NCBI RefSeq assembly: GCF_000143415.4
Contig: NW_003314392.1
Coordinates: 341,334-405,333, forward strand
Origin: Selaginella moellendorffii
Taxonomy: Eukaryota > Streptophyta > Lycopodiopsida > Selaginellales > Selaginellaceae
DNA: 64,000 nt
Direction: 5' to 3'
Part shown: piece by piece, positions 1-9,820 of the stretch
How the letters are laid out: each line of letters starts with the position of its first letter
How positions within the stretch are numbered: position 1 is the stretch's first letter
Program-made: the position numbers and the translations under genes
The notes under the pieces: model-generated
Databases searched by the model: none
What the model was told of the DNA's origin: nothing
The model's input: only the letters and a program-made list of their open reading frames with translations

Positions 1-125
1 GTGTAGAACAGGTATGTGACAAGGACTATCTGAAAGAGATCCGTGATAGGGGAGGGCTCTTAGCAACCAGGAATGCATCCATAGCAGAGTATGAGTCCTC
101 CGAGCACGTCAAGGGTCTGGGAACC

Positions 126-1673
126 ATGAAGATCACCATGTGGCTGCTGGCATTTGTCTGCCTGCAGGAAAACCAGCAGGCCGCATCTACAGCAGATGCC
201 GCCTGTGAACCAATTGCACCAGTTGTTCTGCGGGTTACTCCTCAAGATTATGATCAGGAAATCAGAAACTGGACAAGGTACTCACCAACATACTTCAGCT
301 TGTGGGAGGTAGTCAGTGACAACAGTAATGTCCAACAGGTCACAAACACGGTTCCCTCCAGGATACTGGAGTTTCCAACTGAGTACTATACAAACACACA
401 GTCAGAGTCAGGGTTTCAAGCTAGAACTCTAGCAAGGGAAAGCTACAAAAACTTACCAAACTGTGGCAACTTAGGATTTGACATCTTTGCTGATCGAGGT
501 GAGGTTGCGCTGACTGATAAAGGAGCCCGCTTACCATCTCCAAACGTGAGAAAAGCTCCTGAAGCAGGTGTGTACAACTATGGTGGAGCCGCGAAATGTT
601 ATAGAATGGATGAAGAGTTCAAGAACGCCACAGGCAGTGAGCTTCTCACTGTCCTGGGACCGGCCTTTCTTCCGGGCAAAATTGTTGGAGGCTGCCAAAG
701 CGAGTCACCCTTTCTGTTTTCCAACCAGTCGGGCTACTACGCTTGCTACAGTGAGGAGCTGAATGCTACTGGAACCACACTCAGCTCGTGGAGATTCCAC
801 TGCGTACACTTCGACTGTGGCGAGAAAGAAGTGAAAGCCAGTCTGGTGCCGTATTTCAAAGCCGTCTATGAAGCTTCCAGGAACGAGACCAATACACTGG
901 TGCCTTTGCAAAGACAGAGCTGCTCAGGACTTTCATCTATCTGGGTGCGAACGACGAACAGTCCGTCATCCAACTTTCCTCTCTATGATGCACCAGTATG
1001 TGAAAATAGAAGAGCAGCCAAGCCGGAAATGTGCTTGTGGGGCATAGATCCACCCCAGGATCTGCTGCAAACAAGTTCGGACATAGACATTCTTAGCTCG
1101 CTGCTCTCTCAAGTTAAAGCGTCGTACATTGCTGAGCATCTCTCGCTTTTGAACCTGGAGCAAGGTTCCCCGGCGGAGTTCTGGGTGGTGGCCATAACTC
1201 TCCCCAGTGCTTTCATCGCAGTTGTTGCGGGAGTGGTGCCATTGACAGATGCACAGTTGAAGCTGGTGCGAGGTGTGAGAGTCTCTTCACGCTTGAAACT
1301 AGGGCTTTTGTGCTGCTGCAACCTGGTCCTGGCCATTGTTTCCTACTCCGCTGTTGTGGCTTTGACGCCGACTGAGTTGCAAAGAGAGAAGAGTTTCAGG
1401 AGCTGGGCACTACACGCTGACCAAGTGCAGGTGACAAGCCATGGATTGCGAGTGCTGGTTGTTGCTCAGGGCGAATCGACTTACAAATCAAATAGTCTCC
1501 TGCTCGCATGGGTGTCCACAGCGGTTTTGATGCCAGTGGTCCTTTTGATCACCTTCCTGAGATGCAGGCAGGAGCTTAGAACTCTTCAAAGCCATAGGAG
1601 GAGCAGTTTGGGTGGGATGCAGCTTTCTTCACGAACGCCAAAGAGGTTTCTGAGATCCTATAGTCTAATATGA
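126..1673 (+). CDS. Membrane protein with Cys-rich ectodomain, unknown function (5' end uncertain)
   Basis: Single open frame of 515 codons. From the ATG at 126 the protein starts with a short hydrophobic stretch (WLLAFVCL) that could be a signal peptide. A roughly 340-residue Cys-rich ectodomain follows, with several N-glycosylation sequons (NWT, NAT, NQS, NET). Three hydrophobic segments come next, near residues 351-373, 390-412 and 457-479, and the tail is short and Arg/Ser-rich. The predicted place is the plasma membrane or endomembranes with the large domain outside. The same frame is open with no stop back to position 3, so this may be the last exon of a longer gene cut by the window edge. 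I recognise no named family; the function is unknown. Confidence 0.6.
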   Translation: MKITMWLLAFVCLQENQQAASTADAACEPIAPVVLRVTPQDYDQEIRNWTRYSPTYFSLWEVVSDNSNVQQVTNTVPSRILEFPTEYYTNTQSESGFQARTLARESYKNLPNCGNLGFDIFADRGEVALTDKGARLPSPNVRKAPEAGVYNYGGAAKCYRMDEEFKNATGSELLTVLGPAFLPGKIVGGCQSESPFLFSNQSGYYACYSEELNATGTTLSSWRFHCVHFDCGEKEVKASLVPYFKAVYEASRNETNTLVPLQRQSCSGLSSIWVRTTNSPSSNFPLYDAPVCENRRAAKPEMCLWGIDPPQDLLQTSSDIDILSSLLSQVKASYIAEHLSLLNLEQGSPAEFWVVAITLPSAFIAVVAGVVPLTDAQLKLVRGVRVSSRLKLGLLCCCNLVLAIVSYSAVVALTPTELQREKSFRSWALHADQVQVTSHGLRVLVVAQGESTYKSNSLLLAWVSTAVLMPVVLLITFLRCRQELRTLQSHRRSSLGGMQLSSRTPKRFLRSYSLI

Positions 1674-1676
1674 CCA

Positions 1677-2500
1677 GTTTTAATCTGAAAAGACAAATTG
1701 TCTGTCTAATTTTAAAAGACTTCTGCTTTCATCATGGAGCTAGATCTACCCTGAACCACGGTAACTTGAGATGACCAAAAATTGCACGGACCACATATTA
1801 TAAACGTCCATAGATTTTTTGATTGATGTTAAGTGAGTGGCTGAAAGAATTCACATATTAAACAGCCTGAAATGTGATCTCTGCTAGATCACTTATAATT
1901 ACCCATTCTCTTTCTGTTTGGTACATTTCACAAGAGGTGATAATAAAATCTAAATTTCTTATTATAATAATTCCATCATGGTTATGTTAGGTGAAATTTG
2001 CTATGTTATGCAGAAGCAATAGCACAATCTCATGTACAACAAGAACCACAGCCAAAGAGCATTATGCTATATCAATTCATCCTTTTGTGGAGGAAAACTA
2101 GATTTATTTATTTTATTAGAATATTTAATTGTATTATCTTTGAATCATGATATTTAGTTTTTTTTATTAGACTTATATGTTATTAAATTTATCGGATTCA
2201 AGATTGAAGTCCTGAAGATCAAGTTTTATATTTGGTGCATTATGTTGACTTCTGTTGGGTTGACTTGAGCTCATCGAATGAACTGAACTCAAAAACTACC
2301 TAGCCTCTTGAAGCCACGAGCCAGAGTTCCAGTTCGTCCATAAAAATCACATCTTCTTGTCAAATCCAAAGAAAAAAAAATGCAACAAACTTACCAGAAC
2401 GAAACAATCATGGAAGTGAACCCTGAGAATGTTGAAGCAGTTCTTGGATCTTTTTCCACAGCCTGCCCTTCACAGTGGACTCGGCAGCAGGGCACTTCTC
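1677..2500. other. AT-rich intergenic stretch
   Basis: No open frame of note. It is AT-rich with short A and T runs, and has no clear repeat unit, tRNA or transposon relic. It separates the plus-strand membrane-protein gene from the minus-strand proline-rich locus. Confidence 0.5.
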
Positions 2501-3203
2501 CTAGTAGAAGCCAGGCCGCAACATAGCAATGCCCATGCAGAAGTAGCACCACCGGGAAATGGCCTGAGAATGGAAAACCCTGTCCCTGACGCCAGGCCCC
2601 GGTATCATGCCACTGGGAAGCAAACCCGGTATCACTGGAAACTTTGGAACTTTGGGGACCGGCTTCTTGAGCGGAACCTCGGGAACTACTAGATACTCCG
2701 GTACCTTTGGAACTTCGGGGACAGGCTTCTTGGGAGGAATCTCCGAAAGTACTGGATACTCCCGAACCCTTGGAACTGGAACTTCTGGCACTTTGGGAAG
2801 TTCCGGAACTTTGGGTATTTCTGAAGGAACCTCCGGTACCTTGGGAATGACTGGAACCTATGAAACTATGACCGGAACCTCCGGAACCTCTGGAACCTCA
2901 GGGATGACTGGAACCTCCGGAACCTCTGGAACTTCTGGAATGACTGGAACCTCTGGAACCTTTGGAACTTCTGGAACGACTGGAACTTCCTTCGGCCTTT
3001 GGAACGATCAGGATCTCTGGAATCCTGGGGATTTCCGGATATTAGGAATCGGAATGGTGATCTCTGGTATCTCTTGCGCGCCATCAGCTCCTGGAAAGAA
3101 TCCAGCACCAAGCTGTGGCGGGATAAATCCTGGGAACCCCGCAAATCCCCCTCATCCACTGCCCAAGGAAAAGAATGCGTAGCGGGGCGAGAAGACGATC
3201 CAT
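2501..3203 (-). pseudogene. Proline-rich (VPEVP-repeat) cell-wall-type protein, disrupted
   Basis: On the minus strand one frame encodes a Pro/Val/Glu repeat built on VPEVP, VPKVP and VIPEVP units, ending at a TAG near 2501. It is preceded by a Gly/Pro/Phe-rich section containing GFIPPQLGAGFFPG. The same frame carries three stops: TGA at 3154-3152, TGA near 3008 and TAG near 2862. The nearest upstream ATG (3203) lies in another frame and begins with a signal-like MDRLLAPLRILFLG. A TATA box lies just upstream. Known relatives are secreted structural wall proteins. The stops point to a recent pseudogene, although small unrecognised introns could remove some of them. The Gly/Thr/Ser-rich reading on the plus strand is a shadow of this repeat. 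Confidence 0.55.
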
Positions 3204-3238
3204 GGCTGGAGAAGAAATCTCGCACCAATCCTCTGGCG

Positions 3239-3247
3239 CTTATATAG
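3239..3247 (-). promoter_or_regulatory. TATA box of the proline-rich locus
   Basis: The minus strand reads CTATATAAG about 40 bases upstream of the ATG at 3203. This is the right distance for a plant core promoter driving transcription leftward, and it supports minus-strand expression of the repeat locus, at least in its ancestral form. Confidence 0.55.
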
Positions 3248-3364
3248 CAGCTCCATTCTACCTGCTTGGATCGTAGAAATGCGAGAAGAAATCACCGCGG
3301 GAGATCCTTCTCCCCTACTAGCGAATAGCCAACCCTAACCTAATCGCGCCCGGAGAGGTGAGAG

Positions 3365-3841
3365 ATGATGTTCGTGCTTGCGCCATTGCTCTTCTTCCTG
3401 GCATCGCTGCCTCGATTGTCCCTCGCCGCTGACGCCATTCTCCCCAGCGCCGAGGTGTCGCGATTCTTGGAAGAGCATGGCCTTCCCGGCGGTCTTCTCC
3501 CCAATCTGGTCACCAGCTACTCGCTGCGCGACAACAATTCCACATTCGTCGTCCATCTCCAGCACGAATGCTACCACCGCTTCGAGAATCTGGTGTGGTA
3601 TGGCACTACCATCTCTGGGAAGCTGGGCTATGGCAAGATCGAGAATCTATCGGGGATCCAGGCCAAGGAGTTCTTCCTGTGGCTGGGAGTGACGGGAATT
3701 CGCGTGGATGAATCCAACCGAGACTATATCTACTTTGAGGTGGGGATTGTGTCTAAGAGGCTGCGCGCATCGCTCTTTCGAGATCCACCATCGTGCTCAA
3801 AGTCTAGTGGCTCTCTTGTGGATCTACACGAGGCAATCTAG
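3365..3841 (+). CDS. DUF538 family secreted protein
   Basis: 158 residues, intronless. Residues 1-21 form a signal peptide (hydrophobic core FVLAPLLFFLASL, then LAADA). The rest matches the plant DUF538 fold: an amphipathic helix of the type VSRFLEEHGLPGGLLP, then a beta-rich core (YSLRDNNSTFVVHL, ISGKLGYGKIENLSGI, EFFLWLGVTGIRVD) and an IYFEVGIVSKRL strand. Length is typical of the family (about 140-170 residues). The family's role is not firmly established; some members have been linked to stress and to chlorophyll binding. The C-terminal codons lie within a 97-bp tandem duplication, so the extreme C-terminus may be recent. CCCTAA-type motifs sit just upstream of the start. Confidence 0.85.
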   Translation: MMFVLAPLLFFLASLPRLSLAADAILPSAEVSRFLEEHGLPGGLLPNLVTSYSLRDNNSTFVVHLQHECYHRFENLVWYGTTISGKLGYGKIENLSGIQAKEFFLWLGVTGIRVDESNRDYIYFEVGIVSKRLRASLFRDPPSCSKSSGSLVDLHEAI

Positions 3842-3950
3842 AGTTTTAGTTCCTGTCTACGTATAAGCGCTCTTTCAAGAGCCTCCATCGTGCTCAAAGT
3901 CTAGTGGTTCTCTTGTGGATCTAGATAAGGCAATCTAGAGTTTTGGTTCC
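3771..3950 (+). repeat. 97-bp tandem duplication across the 3' end of the DUF538 gene
   Basis: The segment from 3771 is repeated from 3868 with a few substitutions. Both copies contain CATCGTGCTCAAAGTCTAGT and the CAATCTAGAGTTTT block. The first copy supplies the last codons and stop of the DUF538 gene; the second is 3' flank. Confidence 0.75.
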
Positions 3951-4053
3951 TCGTGTTCTTCGTGTTCTATGTATCTTTTTGTTATTAAGATAATTCGAAG
4001 TGTCACACTCCTGGTGTTCTTGGTGTCACTTCGATCCATCGAGAAGAAACGAA

Positions 4054-6041
4054 CTAGAAGATCGAGGATTGCTCCAGCCTCCGTCTCTCCTTTTGCCTCG
4101 CGCGTCGAGCTTTTCTCCTGAGCGTTGCCACCGACGGCGGCCTCACCTCCTCGTCCAGTTCCACGTAGTGTTTCTCTGGCATGAGACCACCATCCCACTC
4201 TATCACCGCTTGAGCTCCTCCATTTCTATCCCAGTGTTCTTGCTCGCTGAAAGTACGCTTCTTCTTCTTCCGCTTGGATTGGAGCTCCATTCTCTCCTCT
4301 TGCTTTTCCTTCTCCAGTCCTTGCTTCTCGTGATATGGCCGCTCCTCCTCGTGAACTTGCTGCTGCCCATCCTGGATCTGTTCTAGTGCTTGACGCTTCT
4401 TCTTCTTCTTCTTCTTCTTCGGGTTCTCGGAGAGCTCAGAATTTTTTTCCTCCGCAAAAACCAGCTGGTTCTTCTCTTTCCCCTCGGCCACCAAAGTTTC
4501 CTTCTCCACTCCATCCGGTTCAAGCTCCTTCCGCTTCTTCTTCCGTTTCTTAACGTGCTCTACATTCTCTTCTTCTGGTTGAGGCTGCTCTTGCCCCTGC
4601 TCCACCTGAGCTCCTCCATCTTGTTTTAGCTCCTTACGCTTCTTCTTCCGTTTCTTGACGGGCTCAGCTTGAAGCTGGTTTTCCTTTTGGTCCTCAATTT
4701 GCTGCTGCTCTTCCTGTTCGACTTCCTTCCGCGTCTCCTTCCGGTTCTTGACGACCTCAAGACTCGGTTGAAACGGATTTATCTCTTTTTCCGACAAAGT
4801 TTCCTTCTCCGAGCACTGTTCTTTCTGCTGCTGGTCCGTCTGAGTTCCTCCATCGTACTCCAAACTCTTTTGCTCCGCTTGACCCTGGATTTGTTTCTTC
4901 TTGCCTGCAAGCTTTACTTTCACTGGCCACTCCCGCTCTTCTTGCTGCTCCTGCTGCGCCTGAGCCCCTCCATCCTGGACTAGCTCTTGTTCTGTCTCCT
5001 GGCTTTCGGACTTCTTGCGTAAATATTTCTCGGCCTGAAGCTTCTCAGCCGCGAGAGTTTGGTTATCTTGGGCCTGCTCCTGTTTTAGCTCGACGAGATT
5101 GAGGGGTGCTTTCTCGTTGTTTATCCGGCAGACAGCTCCGGTAGATCCTGCCTCCAATTGCTGCTGTTCATCTGACACTTTCTGGAAGAGAGCTTCCGTA
5201 TGTGCTTGCTCGCAGTGCTCTCTACTTCTCTGCTGCTTATCGCCCATGGATTCATTGTTTGCCTGGTTATCGCCCGCCACCTTTTCTTTCTTTATCTGGC
5301 AGACACCCTCCATAGGTGCCTTCTCGCATAGCTCGTTTTGTCTCTGCGGCACCGCCGTGGACTCCTTGTTTGTCTGACACGAAGCCCCGGTGAGTACTTT
5401 CTCGCAGTTCTCGTTTCCTCGCTGCTGGTTCATTTCTGTGGCTTCGTGCTCGCCTCTTCTCTTCTGCAGCTTATTCTCCGCCACCTTTCCTGTGGACTCC
5501 TTACACGGAGCTTCTGAGGCTGTTCTCCCGCAGCGCTCGCTTTTAGGCTGCCGCATCACCGTCGACTCATTGTTTGTCTCGCAGCGCTGGCTACCCATTT
5601 CTCTTAATTCCTTGTCCTTCTGACAAGCAGCACTGGCTGCAGGAAAAGATGGACCATTTTCGAGCCCTTCACCACCACTATCCGGCTCCATCTTCACGCG
5701 AGTTGCAGCAGCTTGAGTAGCAACCCGTTTCTCGCTGGCTGCGTTTGCAGCATTCTCAATCTTCACTTCGGCTCGACTAACTTTCGCTTTTTGGAGCTCC
5801 TTCACGCCATCCACCGAACGGACACCCGGTTGTCGATCGCCATGGTGACGCTCTTTCTCCGCATCATGTCCGTCTCTCCGATCACCACCACGGTGACATT
5901 CTTTCTCCCCGTCATGTCGATTCCTCCTCGCTTCTTGATCATATATCTGGCTTGCACGAGCCTCCTCATGTCGGTGCTTCTCGTAGTTCCTGTTGTACTT
6001 AGAATCCTCCTGTCGGTGCCTCGCTACTTCGCTACTAGGAC
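4054..6041 (-). CDS. Lys/Glu-rich 3' exon, probably the C-terminal part of the helicase-like gene
   Basis: A roughly 660-codon open frame, very rich in Lys, Glu, Gln and Arg. It has several basic blocks that look like nuclear or nucleolar localisation signals (VKKRKKKRKEL twice, NPKKKKKKKKRQAL) separated by Gln/Glu stretches, so it is likely disordered or coiled. It ends with VATLRRKARRARQKERRR. It has no proper ATG at its 5' edge; instead it starts at a splice acceptor (GCTCGCAG just upstream of 6041), which joins it to an exon ending in ERPPNVTSE near 6100. It therefore looks like the last exon of a gene whose 5' part is the helicase-like segment. Codon use is biased to AAG/GAG. Length of the open frame argues against neutral decay. 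Confidence 0.55.
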
Positions 6042-6096
6042 CTGCGAGCAAGTTTTACACATTTACATCAGGATACTATTTACACTTCGCTTACCC

Positions 6097-7841
6097 TCAG
6101 AGGTCACGTTTGGTGGCCTTTCCAGCAAGTAAGGAACCAGGCCAGCTTGCTCTAAGCGATGGAACAGACTTCTTCTATATGCACTACCTGGATATGAATC
6201 AGCATGAAGAGACAATTTGTGCCAAGAAACGATAGCTTCTACGTACATTTTCGGATTGAATCAGACAACAAAATGCAGCGGTCCCGAGCTTTTGCCAACG
6301 CGATCAGTATCTCCGCCTCTGCAATCTACAAGTACCAAGCATTATTTAGAAAGCATGGTGTGAAGCATCCTACCCCGGCTGCATCATCTGCAAACATAAA
6401 AAAATGGGTTACAACGAAAACAAAAACCAAAGGACGAAAGCATGAGAGCAAAGCATACCGATGAGCACCAGATCGAATTTGCAGTTCCATTTCTCCAGAT
6501 GGAAACTATCACTGCAGGAGAGGGTGGTGCAAACAACGGATGCGTTGCTCAGCACGTTTTCCTCGGCAATATAATACGAACTGTAGGCCCGCTGTTCACT
6601 GATAATGATGCCCTCGAGGGTCAAGCCATGGCAATGCCTGTCGATCTTTTCCATCGGACCAACACGAACGATTGCTCCCCGGCGAGGAACGTAGGCCTGG
6701 CCATCACTGTCCAAGAGTCTGCTTGAGAGACTCAACGCTATCTGGTCCACAGCATTGTTGTATGGTGCGCACACAAGTATCTTGGCACTAGAAACACAGA
6801 GAGACCCTCGCATATAAGATCACACAAAAGAAAAACTTACTATCGGGTCGCACACAATGCCGCAGACACAATTCCTGGAAAAATATAAGTAAGCAACAGA
6901 TCAATGCAAACGTAGTCGACTTACCAACAATTGTCTCTCTCTGTACAAGGCAGAACGAAGAAGAGTCAAGTGTTACTCCAGCGCAAAAACAAAAAGAGAA
7001 GAAACGAGCCCCTTACCCGTAAGTTCAGCCGTCCTTTGGAAAGCACAAAGATTAATAGCCTGGACTTCTCTAGCTGTAAAACAAACCTTGAGCAAGAAGA
7101 AATCCTTCCCGGAGATGCACCGAGGCCGCCACAACGCGGCCTTGTTCGTGGTTCAACCTTAAACCAGCGAGCCAAGCACCGAAGTGTACCGCTTCCGGCC
7201 TGATGGTATTCAGAGGGCGAACAAGTTGATCTCTTAGTCTTGGCGAGATATTCTCCGCTTTAGACACCGAGAGGAAGCACCGACGGAGTGTGGCCGTGGT
7301 ATCCAAAAGGAAGACATCATACTGGAAATGCAAAGAGAAAAAGAAGTTGTAGTTCCAAAGAACCGAAAGTTACCTTTCCTTTGACGGGTTTTGTGCCATG
7401 GTGTGCTCTCAAGATGGTCCGATCGTTGATGACCCCAGTGACAATGCCGATCGCCTTGAGCTCACCAGCGCGATCTTGCACAGCAACGATTTGCGACGGC
7501 TCAAACCGCGACTGGGAACCCAGCACCTCGATGTGGCAAAAGAGGCCGCGAGTTGGATGCACGGTCACCTCACAGTCGAGAGCATTCACTTGTTTCTCAC
7601 ACCCTGTAAATGGCGCATGAGCAAGTTTTCGTTTCTCTTCCCTGAAAGCCCCAGTACCTTTTTTGAGCAGGAGATCCGATACCCGTGAGTTGCATTCTCC
7701 GAAGATCCATTTCTTGTGCTGGTGCTTGTAATCTTCAATCCCCATAAATGACACGCGGTCGAGATCGGAGCTTGAGGAGACTGGCACCTTCCCTCCCAGA
7801 AATGCGAGAACCACGGCATCAAACTCGTCATCGGGATTCAT
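6097..7841 (-). pseudogene. SF1 (UPF1/SEN1/IGHMBP2-like) helicase domain, Walker A missing
   Basis: Minus strand, ATG at 7841 (MNPDDEFDAVVLAFLGG). Short exons then encode a beta-rich N-terminal domain (CHIEVLGSQSRFEPSQIVAV, then KAIGIVTGVINDRTILRAHH) and a Q-motif-like LNHEQGRVVAASVHLREGF. Next come TIVG, GIVSAALCATR, motif Ia (AKILVCAPYNNAVDQIALSL), VVCTTLSCSDS, motif II (FDLVLI, then DDAAG across an intron), an RCILL.D motif III relic, and RRSLFHRLEQAG. Introns are about 50-70 bases. The GPPGTGKT loop expected after LLAQG is absent, the usual DEAA is DDAA, and the QYRMHP motif is not visible. Known relatives unwind RNA or RNA/DNA hybrids. As read here ATP binding should be lost, so I call it a decaying copy, unless a short exon was missed. 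Confidence 0.6.
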
Positions 7842-7936
7842 AAATCCCACTGCTGGAACCCTAAAAGCCAGGGTTTTTGCAGAACATCATTATTACTTTA
7901 AACATTCTGTTTATCACTAAATAAAAAAGGCAAAAT

Positions 7937-8008
7937 GGTTCTATGGTCTAGTGGTCAGGACACTGGACTCTGAATCCAGTAGCCCGAGTTCAAGTCTCGG
8001 TAGGACCT
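7937..8008 (+). tRNA. tRNA-Gln (anticodon CTG)
   Basis: 72-base cloverleaf. Acceptor GGTTCTA pairs with TAGGACC (one G-U). A D-arm with GTCTAGTGGTCAGGAC follows, then anticodon stem CTGGA/TCCAG with loop CTCTGAA giving CTG, and T-arm CCGAGTTCAAGTCTCGG. There is no intron. It lies just upstream (on the minus strand) of the helicase locus start and is not part of it. Confidence 0.93.
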
Positions 8009-8159
8009 CGAAGAATATAACCTTTGTCGATGTTAAGATCGACTTAATTGCATGCAAAACCTAGATTCTTAACTATTTCCTTTTTTTCACATAATTAGTT
8101 CCGAGTGAGAGAGAGAAAATATCTTACCTGAAAGGCTAGTGTCCTCTAGCCTCTAAGGC

Positions 8160-8722
8160 CTGTTGCGGTTAACTTTTACTTCCTCCTTGCTTGCTACTCC
8201 TAGTTACTCAATATTTCTGAAAGGAGCAAGGATAGTTAGAAGTGTTCAGAAATTTCAAGAAAAATCAAGAAACTTCATTTTGGCTCGGGACATGCATAAG
8301 GTGCCGGTTTTTCATAGGTTCATTCCCAAACATGTAACAATGCAAGCAAGGGAAGACCCCTAAACCAGCCAGCCACTTGTGGGGCACCTTACCTCACAAG
8401 CGTAACCTGACACAAGTCTTTTAATGACATGACCTCCATTTTTAAAAAATAAATTTTCCCCACAGAATTTGCATCTTGCCCGTAATTGTCTCTCTGATAC
8501 CACATGTAACAACCAACCACTAAGTCCGGTCATTTCAGCCCTGGGTGACTCCCAAGGCCATCTCTCGACAGTTCACTAAGTCAGGTCCTTGTACTTGGAC
8601 CCACTCGAGCCATCTTGAGGCTAAGTCCCCATGGGTGCCATCTTTGGGACCGCCGAAGATATGCACTTCTAAACAATTGAGTTTCAACTTATCCTTGGAC
8701 GACCTCAATATTAACTATGGCA
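8160..8722 (-). mobile_element. Fragment of a minus-oriented LTR retroelement
   Basis: At 8488-8502 the minus strand reads TGGTATCAGAGAGAC, the usual plant tRNA-Met primer-binding site, directly beside a terminus reading GTTACA on the minus strand (TGTAAC on plus at 8504). This places an LTR end at about 8504, with LTR sequence toward higher coordinates and internal sequence toward lower ones. No coding remains are visible. The plus-oriented 6.3 kb element appears to be inserted into this LTR. Confidence 0.45.
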
Positions 8723-8727
8723 CTAGC

Positions 8728-9806
8728 TGTTGCGAATGTGACTTCGGGTATCGAAAATTACTTGTCAGCCAGTCCTTACAGACACTCTTACCTTATTGCC
8801 ACAATGGCAGGAGGTTGGTATTGTTGAACCTTTTATTAATCCCTCTTGTTCAAATGTTAGTAAACTGGACTTTGCATTTGCACTTGGCCGGACGAGTATA
8901 AAAAAGGAATTCCTAAGTGTCTATTTAGCCAAGCATACTTGGCCCGGCTTGTTAGTTTTCTTTTGCTCTGTCTTGCACTGGCTTGACAAAAACCCTCATG
9001 TATTGAGACTAGTCCCTTAATATCGCTAGATAATAGCTTACTATGTCTGCTAAACACCCTCACTATCATGCCCTTTGTGTTAGTCTCATTTCGGTCCCAA
9101 ATGCTTGCTCATTTGGCATATTTATGGAATGTAGAGATTAACTTGAACACAATAGTGTTAGTCCCATGTCCAAATTCGCAATCTAGTACCATTCCATATT
9201 TAGTAAGTTTAGAGCTTGTCCCAGAGACTAACTCCTGATACTAAGGGAGGCTTGGGGTGAAAGCCTAAAGCGTGTGTTCCTCAAGGGGGGTGTGGGGGGT
9301 TCCAAATGTATGGTAGGGATAGTGGGTAGGTCGGGCATAGCTGACTAACCTGAGGCATAATCTAACTCCTGCTTGCGTGTCTATCCTTGTTCTGCGTCCA
9401 GCTTGGGTCTAAACCCAAGTTTCATTCCATACTAGCTGGTGGAGTACCCATATCCTTGCGTTAGGCCACCGGTATGCTGAATTAACGCCAAACTTCATTT
9501 GGCTCCATTTTGTGTGCTGATCCGGGCATTGGGATGCTGGTTGCTCCAAAACTGTTCCAAGTCGCTCCGGGCTCCTGTCCCTTTGCTCCTTGGGCTGTAT
9601 GCTCAAGAGTTACTCTGTGGTCTGATTCTGTTACTCCTTGGCTTTATGCTTGAGAGTTTGGCACCATTCCTTCGTTCAGTGGCCCAAGGCACCACTGTCC
9701 ATTGGACACGTGGCATATGACACGTGGTAGGGTTTAGGTTCCACTTCATGGTGTTATCTTATGGTAAATCACCATAGGATAAAGGGTCAAAACCACATGC
9801 GCTACA
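8728..9806 (+). repeat. Left LTR of the LARD-like element
   Basis: Starts TGTTGCGAATG and ends GCTACA. It contains a TATA-like GAGTATAAAAAAGG near 8895, a candidate promoter for the element's transcript. Confidence 0.7.
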
Positions 9807-9820
9807 TTTGGTATTAGAGG
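9807..9820 (+). other. Primer-binding site (tRNA-Met type)
   Basis: TTTGGTATTAGAGG directly after the left LTR resembles the common plant TGGTATCAGAGC site for initiator tRNA-Met, with one or two changes. Confidence 0.6.

Noticed and set aside
2607-3182. Plus-strand Gly/Ser/Thr-rich ORF of 191 codons
   Set aside because: It is the complement of the VPEVP repeat, which has the TATA box and a secreted-protein-like start on the minus strand.
4335-4983. Leu/Ser-rich plus-strand ORFs
   Set aside because: Shadows of the Lys/Glu-rich minus-strand exon (CTT and TCT are complements of AAG and AGA).
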